The notes: generated by a model from the letters alone, not told the origin. Positions 1 through 6,568 are shown, counted from the stretch's first letter. The stretch: DNA of 9,242 nt from Candidatus Poseidoniaceae archaeon (GCA_029250385.1 JAQXFJ010000086.1:1-9242), one strand, 5' to 3'. Numbers and translations: made by a program.

Positions 1-2
1 AC

Positions 3-911
3 AGAGATATGGGGCCAAAAGTTCGTTACCTTGGACCCGATGTCCCTAGTGAAGAATTAATCTGGCAAGACCCGGTGACTGCTGGTTCAACATCTTACGA
101 TGTAAATGCGGTAAAAGAAGCAATCAAAGGATGCGGACTTAGTGTTACCCAAATGGTTGAGACTGCATGGGCTAGCGCATCCACTTTTAGAGGATCAGAT
201 ATGCGTGGTGGCGCCAATGGTGCAAGGATTAGACTATCGCCTCAGAAGGATTGGGAAGCAAATAAACCAGATCAATTATCTAGTGTTCTATCAACTCTTA
301 GTGGAATTTCTGAATCTCATGGAGTGAGTTTAGCTGACGTTATTGTTCTGGCTGGTAATGTTGGAGTCGAAATGGCAAGTGGAATGGAAGTTACTTTCCA
401 TCCAGGTCGGGGGGACGCAACTGAAGAGCAGACTGACGGGGCATCTTTCTCCGTTATGGAACCGTTAGCAGATGGTTTTAGAAATTTCTTGAAGACTAAT
501 TATGCAGTTACTCCTGAAGAAATGATGTTGGATAAAGCCCAATTATTAGGCTTGACTGCTCCTGAAATGACTGCTCTAGTGGGTGGATTGAGAACCTTAG
601 GAGTAAGTTCTGATGACCGAGGGCTATTCTCAAGTGATAACAGTAATTTATCTAATGACTTCTTCCCAACTTTACTAGATATGAGTGTTAAATGGACACC
701 TACTGGAAGTAACTCATATGATGGTATTGACCGAGCATCGGGAGAAGTACTACGCCGGGCCTCAAGAACAGATCTAGTGTTTGGTAGCAACTCACAACTA
801 AGAGCAATTGCCGAGGTATATGCTCAAGATGATAATGCTGAGAAATTCAAATCTGATTTTATCTCAGTTTGGACAAAGGTAATGAATGCTGATAGATTTG
901 ACTTAGCCTAA
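3..911 (+). CDS. katG: Catalase-peroxidase KatG, C-terminal part (5' end outside window)
   Basis: KatG is a bifunctional haem catalase/peroxidase that destroys hydrogen peroxide in the cytoplasm. The reading frame is open from base 3, before the first ATG at base 9, and begins RDMGPKVRYLGP, a conserved KatG segment in the middle of the protein, so this is an internal fragment and not a short gene. The 302 visible residues match the haem-free C-terminal half: LIWQDPVT near residue 20, FRGSDMRGGANGARIRL near 62-78, HPGR-DATEEQTD, a VGGLRTLG stretch, LVFGSNS-LRA and the typical ending VMNADRFDLA. The distal and proximal haem residues and the Met-Tyr-Trp adduct lie upstream and cannot be checked. 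Loops in the middle are shorter than in the Mycobacterium tuberculosis enzyme as I recall it. A PerR-like regulator follows 21 bases downstream in the same frame, suggesting co-transcription and peroxide control. The family call is secure. Confidence 0.96.
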   Translation, partial: RDMGPKVRYLGPDVPSEELIWQDPVTAGSTSYDVNAVKEAIKGCGLSVTQMVETAWASASTFRGSDMRGGANGARIRLSPQKDWEANKPDQLSSVLSTLSGISESHGVSLADVIVLAGNVGVEMASGMEVTFHPGRGDATEEQTDGASFSVMEPLADGFRNFLKTNYAVTPEEMMLDKAQLLGLTAPEMTALVGGLRTLGVSSDDRGLFSSDNSNLSNDFFPTLLDMSVKWTPTGSNSYDGIDRASGEVLRRASRTDLVFGSNSQLRAIAEVYAQDDNAEKFKSDFISVWTKVMNADRFDLA

Positions 912-932
912 TTTTTTCAAGGTTGGATTGAT

Positions 933-1307
933 ATGTACCCACTAAGAAATAAGCGGGTTACTCGACAAAGGCAGCTAGTCTATGACTGTGTAATTGATAG
1001 AAAAGACCATCCATCGGCAAATGAGGTATTCGCTGATTTGCAGAGCTCTGGTATAGGTCTTGCGACGGTTTATCGACAGTTATCTGCGATGGTTGATGAA
1101 GGGATTCTAAAGTCGTTTGAGCATTCAGGCCAAATAAGATACGACCCTTTAGTCACTCCACACGCTCATCTTGTCTGCACCGTGTGTGATAAGATATGGG
1201 ATGTTGATTTACCTGAAGATATTTTGTTAATGACTCCAAATGTTTCTAATGTCGATGTAGAAAGATTAGAATTGACTTGGAAAGGTATCTGTCAGGCATG
1301 CAAATAA
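933..1307 (+). CDS. perR: PerR-type Fur-family peroxide-sensing repressor
   Basis: This 124-residue protein is a metal-dependent DNA-binding repressor of the Fur family. An N-terminal winged helix carries VTRQRQ at 9-14 and the recognition helix LATVYRQL at 43-50. A C-terminal dimerisation domain follows. Two CxxC pairs, C82/C85 and C120/C123, give the structural zinc site. By spacing against Bacillus subtilis PerR (H37, D85, H91, H93, D104), the regulatory metal ligands are H26, D71, H77, H79 and D90, all present. The aspartate at the D104 position, rather than the glutamate usual in Fur, favours PerR over Fur or Zur. In PerR, iron-bound histidines are oxidised by peroxide and repression is lifted. 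The start is fixed, because the katG stop lies in the same frame 21 bases upstream with no other start between. The adjacent katG is the obvious target. PerR function in this organism is inference from these residues. Confidence 0.93.
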   Translation: MYPLRNKRVTRQRQLVYDCVIDRKDHPSANEVFADLQSSGIGLATVYRQLSAMVDEGILKSFEHSGQIRYDPLVTPHAHLVCTVCDKIWDVDLPEDILLMTPNVSNVDVERLELTWKGICQACK

Positions 1308-1328
1308 CCTTTAACGGATGTACTTGTT

Positions 1329-2006
1329 ATGAAAACTGCAGTAATCACTGGGGCAAGCCGCGGTATTGGTTCGGAATTTGTCGTTAGGTTATTGGATAAC
1401 GGATGGCGCGTATATGCTGGTTTTAGAAAAGAAATGCATCGTTTGGATTTGATTGAGGATGAAAACCTAATTGTTGGCCAATTAGATGTGACTGATAATG
1501 ATTCTATTGAGGTATTTGCTAGTAATATCAATCACCCGGTTGATTTGTTGATTAATAATGCTGGCGTCCCTGATGGTCGTTGGCGCAATATCAAAGAAAT
1601 TGATGATCAGTGGGCTCTTGATGTAATTAATATTAACTCTCTTGGCCCAGTTAGATTAGTACGTTCATTATACGATAAAATGAGTGGTGAAAATCTTTCT
1701 ACGGTTGTTATGATTAGTAGTTTGATGGGGTCAATTGATGATTGTCATTCGGGAAGGTCTTATGCTTACCGTGCCTCTAAGACTGCACTAAATATGTTCA
1801 CGGTTGCTATGAAAAAAGAAGCTTTAGAAGATAATATTTCGTTCTTGATACTGCACCCTGGATGGGTAAAAACAAGAATGGGTGGCGAAAATGCTCCTGT
1901 TGAAATGGATACTAGTGTTGATGGTATGATGGAACTCATAGAGCAGCATAATCTAGAAGATTCTGGCCGTTTTGTTCAATATGATGGTGTTGATTTGCCT
2001 TGGTGA
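1329..2006 (+). CDS. Short-chain dehydrogenase/reductase (SDR), classical type
   Basis: This 225-residue cytosolic NAD(P)-dependent oxidoreductase has a Rossmann fold. The sequence shows the glycine motif TGASRGIG at 7-14, an acidic LDVTD at 52-56, NNAG at 76-79, N101/N103 in the helix-4 region, the catalytic serine in ISS near 130-131, and the catalytic YRASK (Y147, K151). The substrate-side HPGWVKTRMGG follows at 176-186. R33 after the second beta strand hints at NADPH, but weakly. Overall it resembles the C-factor/carbonyl-reductase ('sniffer') branch of SDRs, which reduce reactive carbonyls. The substrate cannot be read from sequence. It starts 21 bases after the perR stop and its own stop overlaps the next start, so it belongs to the katG-perR run. 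A role in clearing oxidation-derived carbonyls would fit that context but is inference. Confidence 0.92.
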   Translation: MKTAVITGASRGIGSEFVVRLLDNGWRVYAGFRKEMHRLDLIEDENLIVGQLDVTDNDSIEVFASNINHPVDLLINNAGVPDGRWRNIKEIDDQWALDVININSLGPVRLVRSLYDKMSGENLSTVVMISSLMGSIDDCHSGRSYAYRASKTALNMFTVAMKKEALEDNISFLILHPGWVKTRMGGENAPVEMDTSVDGMMELIEQHNLEDSGRFVQYDGVDLPW

Positions 2007-2356
2007 GTGAGGTTATACCACAACTCACTTTAGTGATTAAATCAAGGGCGCAAGATGTTATTGAGAATGTGGTTGAAGAAGATAATAATTTGATTCAAAC
2101 ACTTTCGATGTTGTGCGCTTTTTACACTGTTGATGATATGTGTTCATTTCTTTACTCTGAAAAATTTCAATCTATGAATCATAAACTGTATGAGTTGGTT
2201 TTTGAAATGGGGCTTTATTCTGACCATCAAATAACCTTAGATATTATTCCACGGGGAAAGAAAATGACTGTTTGTGATTCAAAAAACACATTATGTGAAT
2301 CTCACCAATCGCTAAAAGAGGTTATTTCAGCCTGGTTGGTTGAGGTAACTGGTTAG
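2003..2356 (+). CDS. Uncharacterised small protein, translationally coupled to the SDR gene
   Basis: I do not recognise this 117-residue protein. I choose the GTG at 2003 because it forms a four-base GTGA overlap with the SDR stop (2004-2006), a typical coupling arrangement. A TTG at 2000 would add one residue. The protein looks soluble and mixed alpha/beta, with no signal peptide and no clear membrane segment. The N-terminal half is helical and acidic, with EEDNN near 25-29. The C-terminal half carries DIIPRGKKMTVCDSKNTLCE and a final amphipathic helix ending LVEVTG. Four cysteines (C38, C47, C91, C98) include a CxxxxxxC pair, so a redox or metal role in a peroxide-linked operon is possible, but no known motif supports it. 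Its TAG stop interlocks with the TAA of the convergent minus-strand gene. The gene call is fairly secure from the overlap and lack of a better frame. Confidence 0.72.
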   Translation: MSEVIPQLTLVIKSRAQDVIENVVEEDNNLIQTLSMLCAFYTVDDMCSFLYSEKFQSMNHKLYELVFEMGLYSDHQITLDIIPRGKKMTVCDSKNTLCESHQSLKEVISAWLVEVTG

Positions 2357-3162
2357 AAAAATAATGAGCAGCAGGTAAGGGACCCATCTGCAGCTCTTAT
2401 TTCACTAAAATCTAAGATAATTGTTTCCAGATTTAAGTCGTTTAGTGTTTGAAGTACTGTTGGATAGCCTTTAGCAACAATTACTTTGTTACCCGGTAGA
2501 CCAATTGTATTGCACCCATAGGTTTCTTCTTCAGGCATCCAAATGACTCGAGAATTTTCTGGTAGTTCACCAAATGCATCTTTTGGTAGATATCCCTCTG
2601 GAGCGAGAATTATTTCATCGGTTGGGGTTGATGCTATACTAGTTAGGTGAAGTGCTTTATCTGGAATATCAATTACTCTGAGTTCATGTCCTAAGTGAGA
2701 AAGTAAATCTCTTAGTTCCTCGATTCCCAAATCATTAGTTCTAGTAGAGCGCCCGACAAAAAAGATATCGCCTAAACGAAGTATGTCGCCCCCATCCATC
2801 CTAGCATCTCCGCTCATGCGGCAGATTTGTGCTCCACCCATTTGACTGACTAAAAAATTAGCAATGGGTGGCTGTTCAGCAACTCTTGATGGGTGACCTG
2901 GGACTGGGAGTAAGACATGCCCGTCGACAATTACTGCTTGGTCTTCAACAAACAAGCAATCCGGGTGTTTGTGATCTGCCTCAAGCATTGTTACTGATAC
3001 TCCGCATGACTCTAATGCTTCACGGTATTGTTGGTGTTGAATACGTGCTAAATCGATGTCTTGTGGCCCACTACCGAAGAATTTAGCTAAAGCGGATTTA
3101 TATGAATTAGGAATGGCACGGACAAGAGCCCGGGGTTTCTGGTCCAAACGAACCGTTGCCAT
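2353..3162 (-). CDS. DDAH-family dimethylarginine dimethylaminohydrolase-like protein
   Basis: This 269-residue protein belongs to the guanidino-group-modifying (pentein) superfamily. DDAH hydrolyses N-methylated arginine to citrulline and methylamines. Visible signatures are PDCLFVED with D68, E73 and D74 at the spacing of Asp72/Glu77/Asp78 of mammalian DDAH, PSR (R93), MDGGD (D123), FVGRSTRTN (R141), the catalytic histidine in LHLTS (H172), and the C-terminal DGSLTCCS with catalytic cysteine C264. The full catalytic set is therefore present and the length is close to mammalian DDAH. Related arginine deiminases share the fold, so the exact guanidino substrate is not proven. No signal peptide is seen, so it is probably cytoplasmic. 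The gene has no clear ribosome site. An ATTAA on its strand (3188-3192), about 28 bases before the ATG, could be a TATA-like element for a leaderless message. It could also be the distal gene of the sco unit, 82 bases downstream of it. Confidence 0.9.
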   Translation of the reverse strand: MATVRLDQKPRALVRAIPNSYKSALAKFFGSGPQDIDLARIQHQQYREALESCGVSVTMLEADHKHPDCLFVEDQAVIVDGHVLLPVPGHPSRVAEQPPIANFLVSQMGGAQICRMSGDARMDGGDILRLGDIFFVGRSTRTNDLGIEELRDLLSHLGHELRVIDIPDKALHLTSIASTPTDEIILAPEGYLPKDAFGELPENSRVIWMPEEETYGCNTIGLPGNKVIVAKGYPTVLQTLNDLNLETIILDFSEIRAADGSLTCCSLFF

Positions 3163-3244
3163 AATGAAATCCCGAAGTTGTCCCCTCTTAATGCTTAGCC
3201 CAATAATGGAAACTCATTTCCAGATAGTGGAAAATGTTCGTTTT
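3163..3244. promoter_or_regulatory. Intergenic gap with three alternating TGGAAA/TTTCCA half-sites
   Basis: This 82-base gap separates the sco stop from the DDAH start on the minus strand. On the plus strand it holds TGGAAA (3207-3212), TTTCCA (3217-3222) and TGGAAA (3228-3233). The first two form a perfect 6-bp inverted repeat with a 4-base loop, and the last two form another with a 5-base spacer. The element could be an operator upstream of the DDAH gene, or two mutually exclusive RNA hairpins at the sco 3' end. No T-run follows on the minus strand, so an intrinsic-type terminator is poorly supported. Confidence 0.4.
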
Positions 3245-3922
3245 TTAAGGTTTTTCGGCTTCTTCGACCAAAGTTAATATATCTTCTTTGACCAAATCAA
3301 TGATCCAATCAAAGTCGCCCCACCATATTCTTTGATTACCTTCATGGTCAATCAAGACGGTCCCTGTGGAATGATCTATGTTGTAATCTGTTGCTGAGGG
3401 GTGGTGTCTTCCTGAGGTGTTGGTTGCGGATTGGTTTTCTTCGATTTTAAAGCCAACTCCAAAGTCAGCCCACACCTTATTCAAAGTCTTCATCTCTTCC
3501 GAGTTTACATCGGTATTTGACACAGTTAAGTGAGTCCAATTCGATTTGGTTCGTGTTTTCCATTCCTCCATTATAGAGGTATTATCGCGCCATGGGTCGA
3601 CTGTTATAGTGATGAATTCGGTTATTTCTTGTTGTGATTCATTTAGGCTTTCAGAAATATATCTCATATTGTAGGTTACTATCGGGCAAATATCGTAGCA
3701 GTTAGTAAATAAAAAGGCAATTACTGTTACCTTACCATCTGTGTTGTTTTTAAAATTATAAGTTTCATTATCGCTTGTTAGTAAATTAAAATCATCGGTT
3801 AATTTTACTGGGCTGACTAAATCACCGTGAAACTTTGATTCGTATTCTTCACTAGACCCACCGAGGCAACCTGATGAAAACATCAACAGACAAACCAGTA
3901 AAGCAAGGGGTTTTTTCTGCAT
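3245..3922 (-). CDS. Sco1/SenC-family copper chaperone lipoprotein
   Basis: Sco proteins are membrane-anchored thioredoxin-fold proteins that bind copper and usually deliver it to, or reduce, the CuA site of cytochrome c oxidase. The 225-residue product starts with a short basic end, a hydrophobic stretch (6-15) and a lipobox FSSGC with C19 as the likely lipidated cysteine. The thioredoxin-fold domain carries the Sco motif TNCYDICP with C75 and C79 (CxxxC), TVDPWRD near 107-113, and the copper-ligand histidine H184 in NIDHSTGTVLID. All three Sco copper ligands are therefore present. A linker with RHHPS (172-176) lies before H184. The gene starts 9 bases after the beta-propeller stop, with a GAGGG ribosome-site candidate, so the two are co-transcribed. 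No oxidase subunit is encoded here, which raises the possibility that the propeller is its client. The family call is secure; the client is inference. Confidence 0.93.
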   Translation of the reverse strand: MQKKPLALLVCLLMFSSGCLGGSSEEYESKFHGDLVSPVKLTDDFNLLTSDNETYNFKNNTDGKVTVIAFLFTNCYDICPIVTYNMRYISESLNESQQEITEFITITVDPWRDNTSIMEEWKTRTKSNWTHLTVSNTDVNSEEMKTLNKVWADFGVGFKIEENQSATNTSGRHHPSATDYNIDHSTGTVLIDHEGNQRIWWGDFDWIIDLVKEDILTLVEEAEKP

Positions 3923-3928
3923 TTTTAT

Positions 3929-3933
3929 CCCTC
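3929..3933 (-). promoter_or_regulatory. Candidate ribosome binding site for the sco gene
   Basis: On the minus strand GAGGG overlaps the TGA stop of the propeller gene and lies six bases (ATAAAA) before the sco ATG. It is the best Shine-Dalgarno-like sequence seen in the window, where most starts lack one. It supports re-initiation from the upstream gene within one message and supports the ATG at 3922 as start. Confidence 0.45.
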
Positions 3934-5722
3934 AGACAGTGGTCCCCAAATATGGTATGTCAATATCTAATTGCATCACGTATAATCCAGTGGAAATACA
4001 GGAGGCATAAGTGATACCATTATGATGTTCTACAGCCCATAAAAACGGCACCCAAGAGAACTCATAGAAATCTGATTCCAAAATTACTCCATCATCACCG
4101 TGAGGAAGATACCATGCTACTGTTGCTTCAGCATAGGTGGCAAATTTATCATCTGGATCGGTTGGAGAGACGAGTGTTTCGATGTCTAATACCCAAAGAC
4201 CCGCATGATAGTGTGATATGTATAGCCGTCCGTCCCAGCCACCGCCGTGGCTTTGGTCGGTGTTATCATCGGTTTCAAAATATGCACTGTCAAGATTGTG
4301 TGGTGAAAATAGTAGCCACTCATCTCCATCAGGATTGATTGGGCAGTCTGCACCATAACAGTGATCTTCAGCCCATGGAATTTCCCAGTCCCGGACAAGT
4401 TTCGGTTCAAATCTTAATTGCCCGTCAATCATCGTGTAATCGGTTGTGTCTAATAGGTAGATTATCCCTGTACCAACTGAAGTTGAAAGAACTTCAACTG
4501 CAGCGGTAGTCAAGTGAACTGGTTCATCTGAGTAGCCGACGTGGGATAAATCTAACATTTCTGGATAAGGTTCAGCGTAGTGGATATAGGAAACTCTTCC
4601 ACCGTTTTCATTACCAGTTGTTCCACTGTCTGGTTGGCCGTCTTCATCTAAATCTAGGAAGTCCATCCACATACCAACCTCTTCGGCTCGCCAACGACAT
4701 TGTACTGGGTTGCCAAAACCAGTCTTACACAGAGTGGCGTGAACGGTATATTCTTCTGGTGAGTTCACTGGATGAGGGACGTCTGTTACGTCGGCAATTC
4801 TCAAACCTGCTTCCCAATAACTTCCGTAGATGAATGTGCGGCCGTATCTTGGATCGGTTTGATCTTCACCTGGCCATAGTTGAACAGTCATATCGTGAAT
4901 GTAAATCCAGCCACCTCGAGTATGTTCCCAAGCGACTTCATATTCTCCAACTTTAATAATTGTATGACCTTGTCCAGAACCGGGTACTCCAGGGAGGTTT
5001 CTGGCTGCTGAACCATCAAGATTCATATGAGCAATGGTAACGCCACCACAAGCTTCGTCGATTGCATCATTACAGGCTTCATAATCAGGGTTTGCCACGA
5101 ATAGATACCACTCACCGTCAATCATGTGAGTGTATAGATTGTGTGGCCCGCTTGGATGGTCTACGTCATACCAAGAATCAATATATGTTGGATTTGTTTT
5201 GTCAGTTACGTCAATTAAAGTGACTGATACTTGGGCTGGGTCACTCCATTCTCCAACATTTGGATCTGCATAGCCTGGATCGATTAGTTGGTTTTGCTGA
5301 ACAATATATTCCCTACCATTATATTCAATATATTTGACGTCCAGAACTTGAGTGTTTGGATCAACATATTTTCCGACAACTGTGGTGTTGTTGGGATCTG
5401 TTACGTCAACAATATGCATGTCATTCCAACCGGCTAAATACGCATATGTTTCACCATCTGGAGTTGTAGCAACTTGCACTTCCGCATTTCCGTTAGTAGT
5501 TAATGGATTAAAGTCTAGTTGCTCAATATTATCAGTACCAACCATATGTTGGGATGCATCGGAGTGGTCGTGCCCTTCGTTTTGGAGCAATGGGTCTTCA
5601 CTATCAAAAATGACTGAATTTATTTGATTATCTGTGGCTTCTTCGCCCGAAAAAACATACATTGCGCTAGAAACCATCAAGAGTACTAGAAAGAAGGTGA
5701 GTGCTATCTCCTTGCCCCGCAT
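3932..5722 (-). CDS. Exported LVIVD-type beta-propeller protein, histidine-rich
   Basis: The 596-residue product begins with a basic RGK and a hydrophobic segment (about 6-24), acting as signal peptide or anchor, so the rest lies outside the membrane. The body has repeated blade-like strands of the LVIVD type: MHIVDVTDP (102-110), VTLIDVTDK (167-175), LRIADVTD (307-314), IIYLLDTTD (420-428), LWVLDIETL (509-517) and LYVMQLDID (580-588). This suggests a six- or seven-bladed propeller. It has 24 histidines, many in blade-start positions: SGPHN (191-195), GQGHT (251-254), FSPHN (472-476), ISHYH (502-506) and VEHHN (564-568). Seven cysteines, including C455/C460, may form disulphides. A DxDxDGxxD loop (357-365) resembles a calcium site. 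LVIVD proteins have no agreed function. The sco gene 9 bases downstream hints that this may be a copper protein, comparable in gene order to bacterial SBP56 methanethiol oxidase, but sequence identity to that family is not evident. Confidence 0.85.
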   Translation of the reverse strand: MRGKEIALTFFLVLLMVSSAMYVFSGEEATDNQINSVIFDSEDPLLQNEGHDHSDASQHMVGTDNIEQLDFNPLTTNGNAEVQVATTPDGETYAYLAGWNDMHIVDVTDPNNTTVVGKYVDPNTQVLDVKYIEYNGREYIVQQNQLIDPGYADPNVGEWSDPAQVSVTLIDVTDKTNPTYIDSWYDVDHPSGPHNLYTHMIDGEWYLFVANPDYEACNDAIDEACGGVTIAHMNLDGSAARNLPGVPGSGQGHTIIKVGEYEVAWEHTRGGWIYIHDMTVQLWPGEDQTDPRYGRTFIYGSYWEAGLRIADVTDVPHPVNSPEEYTVHATLCKTGFGNPVQCRWRAEEVGMWMDFLDLDEDGQPDSGTTGNENGGRVSYIHYAEPYPEMLDLSHVGYSDEPVHLTTAAVEVLSTSVGTGIIYLLDTTDYTMIDGQLRFEPKLVRDWEIPWAEDHCYGADCPINPDGDEWLLFSPHNLDSAYFETDDNTDQSHGGGWDGRLYISHYHAGLWVLDIETLVSPTDPDDKFATYAEATVAWYLPHGDDGVILESDFYEFSWVPFLWAVEHHNGITYASCISTGLYVMQLDIDIPYLGTTV

Positions 5723-5794
5723 GTTAATGCCGATACTAATGCCCGTTTTGACTTTATGTGATGGTGGTTTAGCCTAAAATAGCGGGGAACTGAT
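5723..5794. promoter_or_regulatory. Divergent promoter region between the propeller-sco unit and the N-terminal-His protein
   Basis: This 72-base gap must serve two opposed transcripts. An AT-rich element near 5751-5757, read as a CATAAA-like box on the minus strand, would start the propeller message a few bases before its ATG. On the plus strand the same area, or TAAAATA near 5774-5780, could serve the other gene. GGGGA just before the plus-strand ATG is a weak ribosome-site candidate. A 7-base direct repeat TAATGCC (5725-5731 and 5737-5743), 12 bases apart, sits close to the propeller start. The exact boxes are guesses; the divergent layout is certain. Confidence 0.5.
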
Positions 5795-6547
5795 ATGCGA
5801 AGAGTGGGGTTGTTGGTTGTAATGATAATGATGATGCCTTGTTTGGCCGTTCAAGCGCATACTCCAAACGTCATGATGAGTATTTTGAAAGAAGAGGGCC
5901 CAGTTCCAGAGGATGTTGTTGAAACAGCCGGCCTTGTCGAAGGTGATGGTATCAAGTTCAAAGTAGGTGATTCTAGTAATAATACTAGTATGAGAGTTAG
6001 TATTGATATTGATAGTAATGGAATGTTTAATGATAGTATTGATTTTATTTCCCCTTGGATGGTTTTTGATTGTGCTTATGATGAAAATGGCACATTATTA
6101 GATGAAAATTGTTCGGAATCTGTAGTGTTTTATTTCAATGGCACAAATGAGTCTGGGATATATAATTATCAATTAGAAAGAATGGTTAATAGCAACCATA
6201 CAAATGTTTGGATAAATTCTATTTTTGTTGGAATAGATATTCATGAAGAAGGGGGATTACCAAGTGTTGGAGACTGTTTTGGTGCTGGGTGTGAAGATGA
6301 TGTTATCCAGTCAAGTGAAAGTGCGGATGATGGATATGAAAAATATATTCCGCTGTTGATGGTTGTTTCTGCGGTTGGATTACTTGGTGTCGCTATTAGT
6401 ATGATTACTGAAGAGAAAGATGATGAAGCGGCAATTAAAATTGTTGATGAATCTAAAAAAGACTATGTTGAAAATGAAAAAGTAGTGAATATAACCATTA
6501 ATGATTCAGTTAAAATGGGGAATTTATCCTTAAGTGAAGATGAGTAA
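5795..6547 (+). CDS. Exported single-pass membrane protein with predicted N-terminal histidine; candidate copper-binding protein
   Basis: I do not recognise a named family. The 250-residue product has a clear signal peptide: basic MRR, a hydrophobic core to about residue 18, and a signal-peptidase site AVQA with cleavage after A21. The mature chain would then begin with H22 followed by TPNVMM. A mature N-terminal histidine binds copper in CopC, lytic polysaccharide monooxygenases and PmoB. H135 and a D148-I-H150 motif could be further ligands. The outer domain (22-180) is acidic and rich in NxS/T sites and carries cysteine pairs C93/C106 and C161/C166. One membrane helix at about 184-204 is followed by a charged cytoplasmic tail of about 45 residues. 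It diverges from the propeller-sco operon, sharing a 72-base promoter region, which strengthens a copper idea. The topology is well supported; copper binding is inference and overall CopC homology is not visible. Confidence 0.8.
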   Translation: MRRVGLLVVMIMMMPCLAVQAHTPNVMMSILKEEGPVPEDVVETAGLVEGDGIKFKVGDSSNNTSMRVSIDIDSNGMFNDSIDFISPWMVFDCAYDENGTLLDENCSESVVFYFNGTNESGIYNYQLERMVNSNHTNVWINSIFVGIDIHEEGGLPSVGDCFGAGCEDDVIQSSESADDGYEKYIPLLMVVSAVGLLGVAISMITEEKDDEAAIKIVDESKKDYVENEKVVNITINDSVKMGNLSLSEDE

Positions 6548-6568
6548 CTATAATGTGTAGTAGAAGTC

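Noticed and set aside
912..917. Six-T run after katG as a terminator
   Set aside because: It is short, lies 15 bases before the perR start, and no promoter fits between the genes. Read-through is more likely.
1493..1507. Sequence resembling a B. subtilis Per box (11 of 14 positions)
   Set aside because: It lies in the SDR coding region, where codons for TDNDSIE explain it. AT-rich coding DNA gives such matches by chance, and an archaeal PerR may not use this box.
2000..2002. TTG as start of the orphan gene
   Set aside because: The next codon, GTG at 2003, forms the usual GTGA overlap with the SDR stop, which is a better coupling arrangement. The difference is one residue.
3056..3277. 73-codon plus-strand frame across the DDAH start and the gap
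   Set aside because: It is antisense to the conserved DDAH N-terminus and the sco end, with no motif or start signal.
4114..4410. Two short frames, one on each strand, inside the propeller gene
   Set aside because: Both are out-of-frame shadows of the long propeller reading frame and show no family features.
3932..5722. Calling the propeller a methanethiol oxidase (SBP56)
   Set aside because: The repeats read as LVIVD type and the SBP56 sequence is not recognisable. Only the gene context is similar.
5795..6547. Calling the divergent protein a CopC homologue
   Set aside because: Only the N-terminal histidine and a D-x-H resemble CopC. The intervening sequence does not align by eye, so only a possible copper site is proposed.
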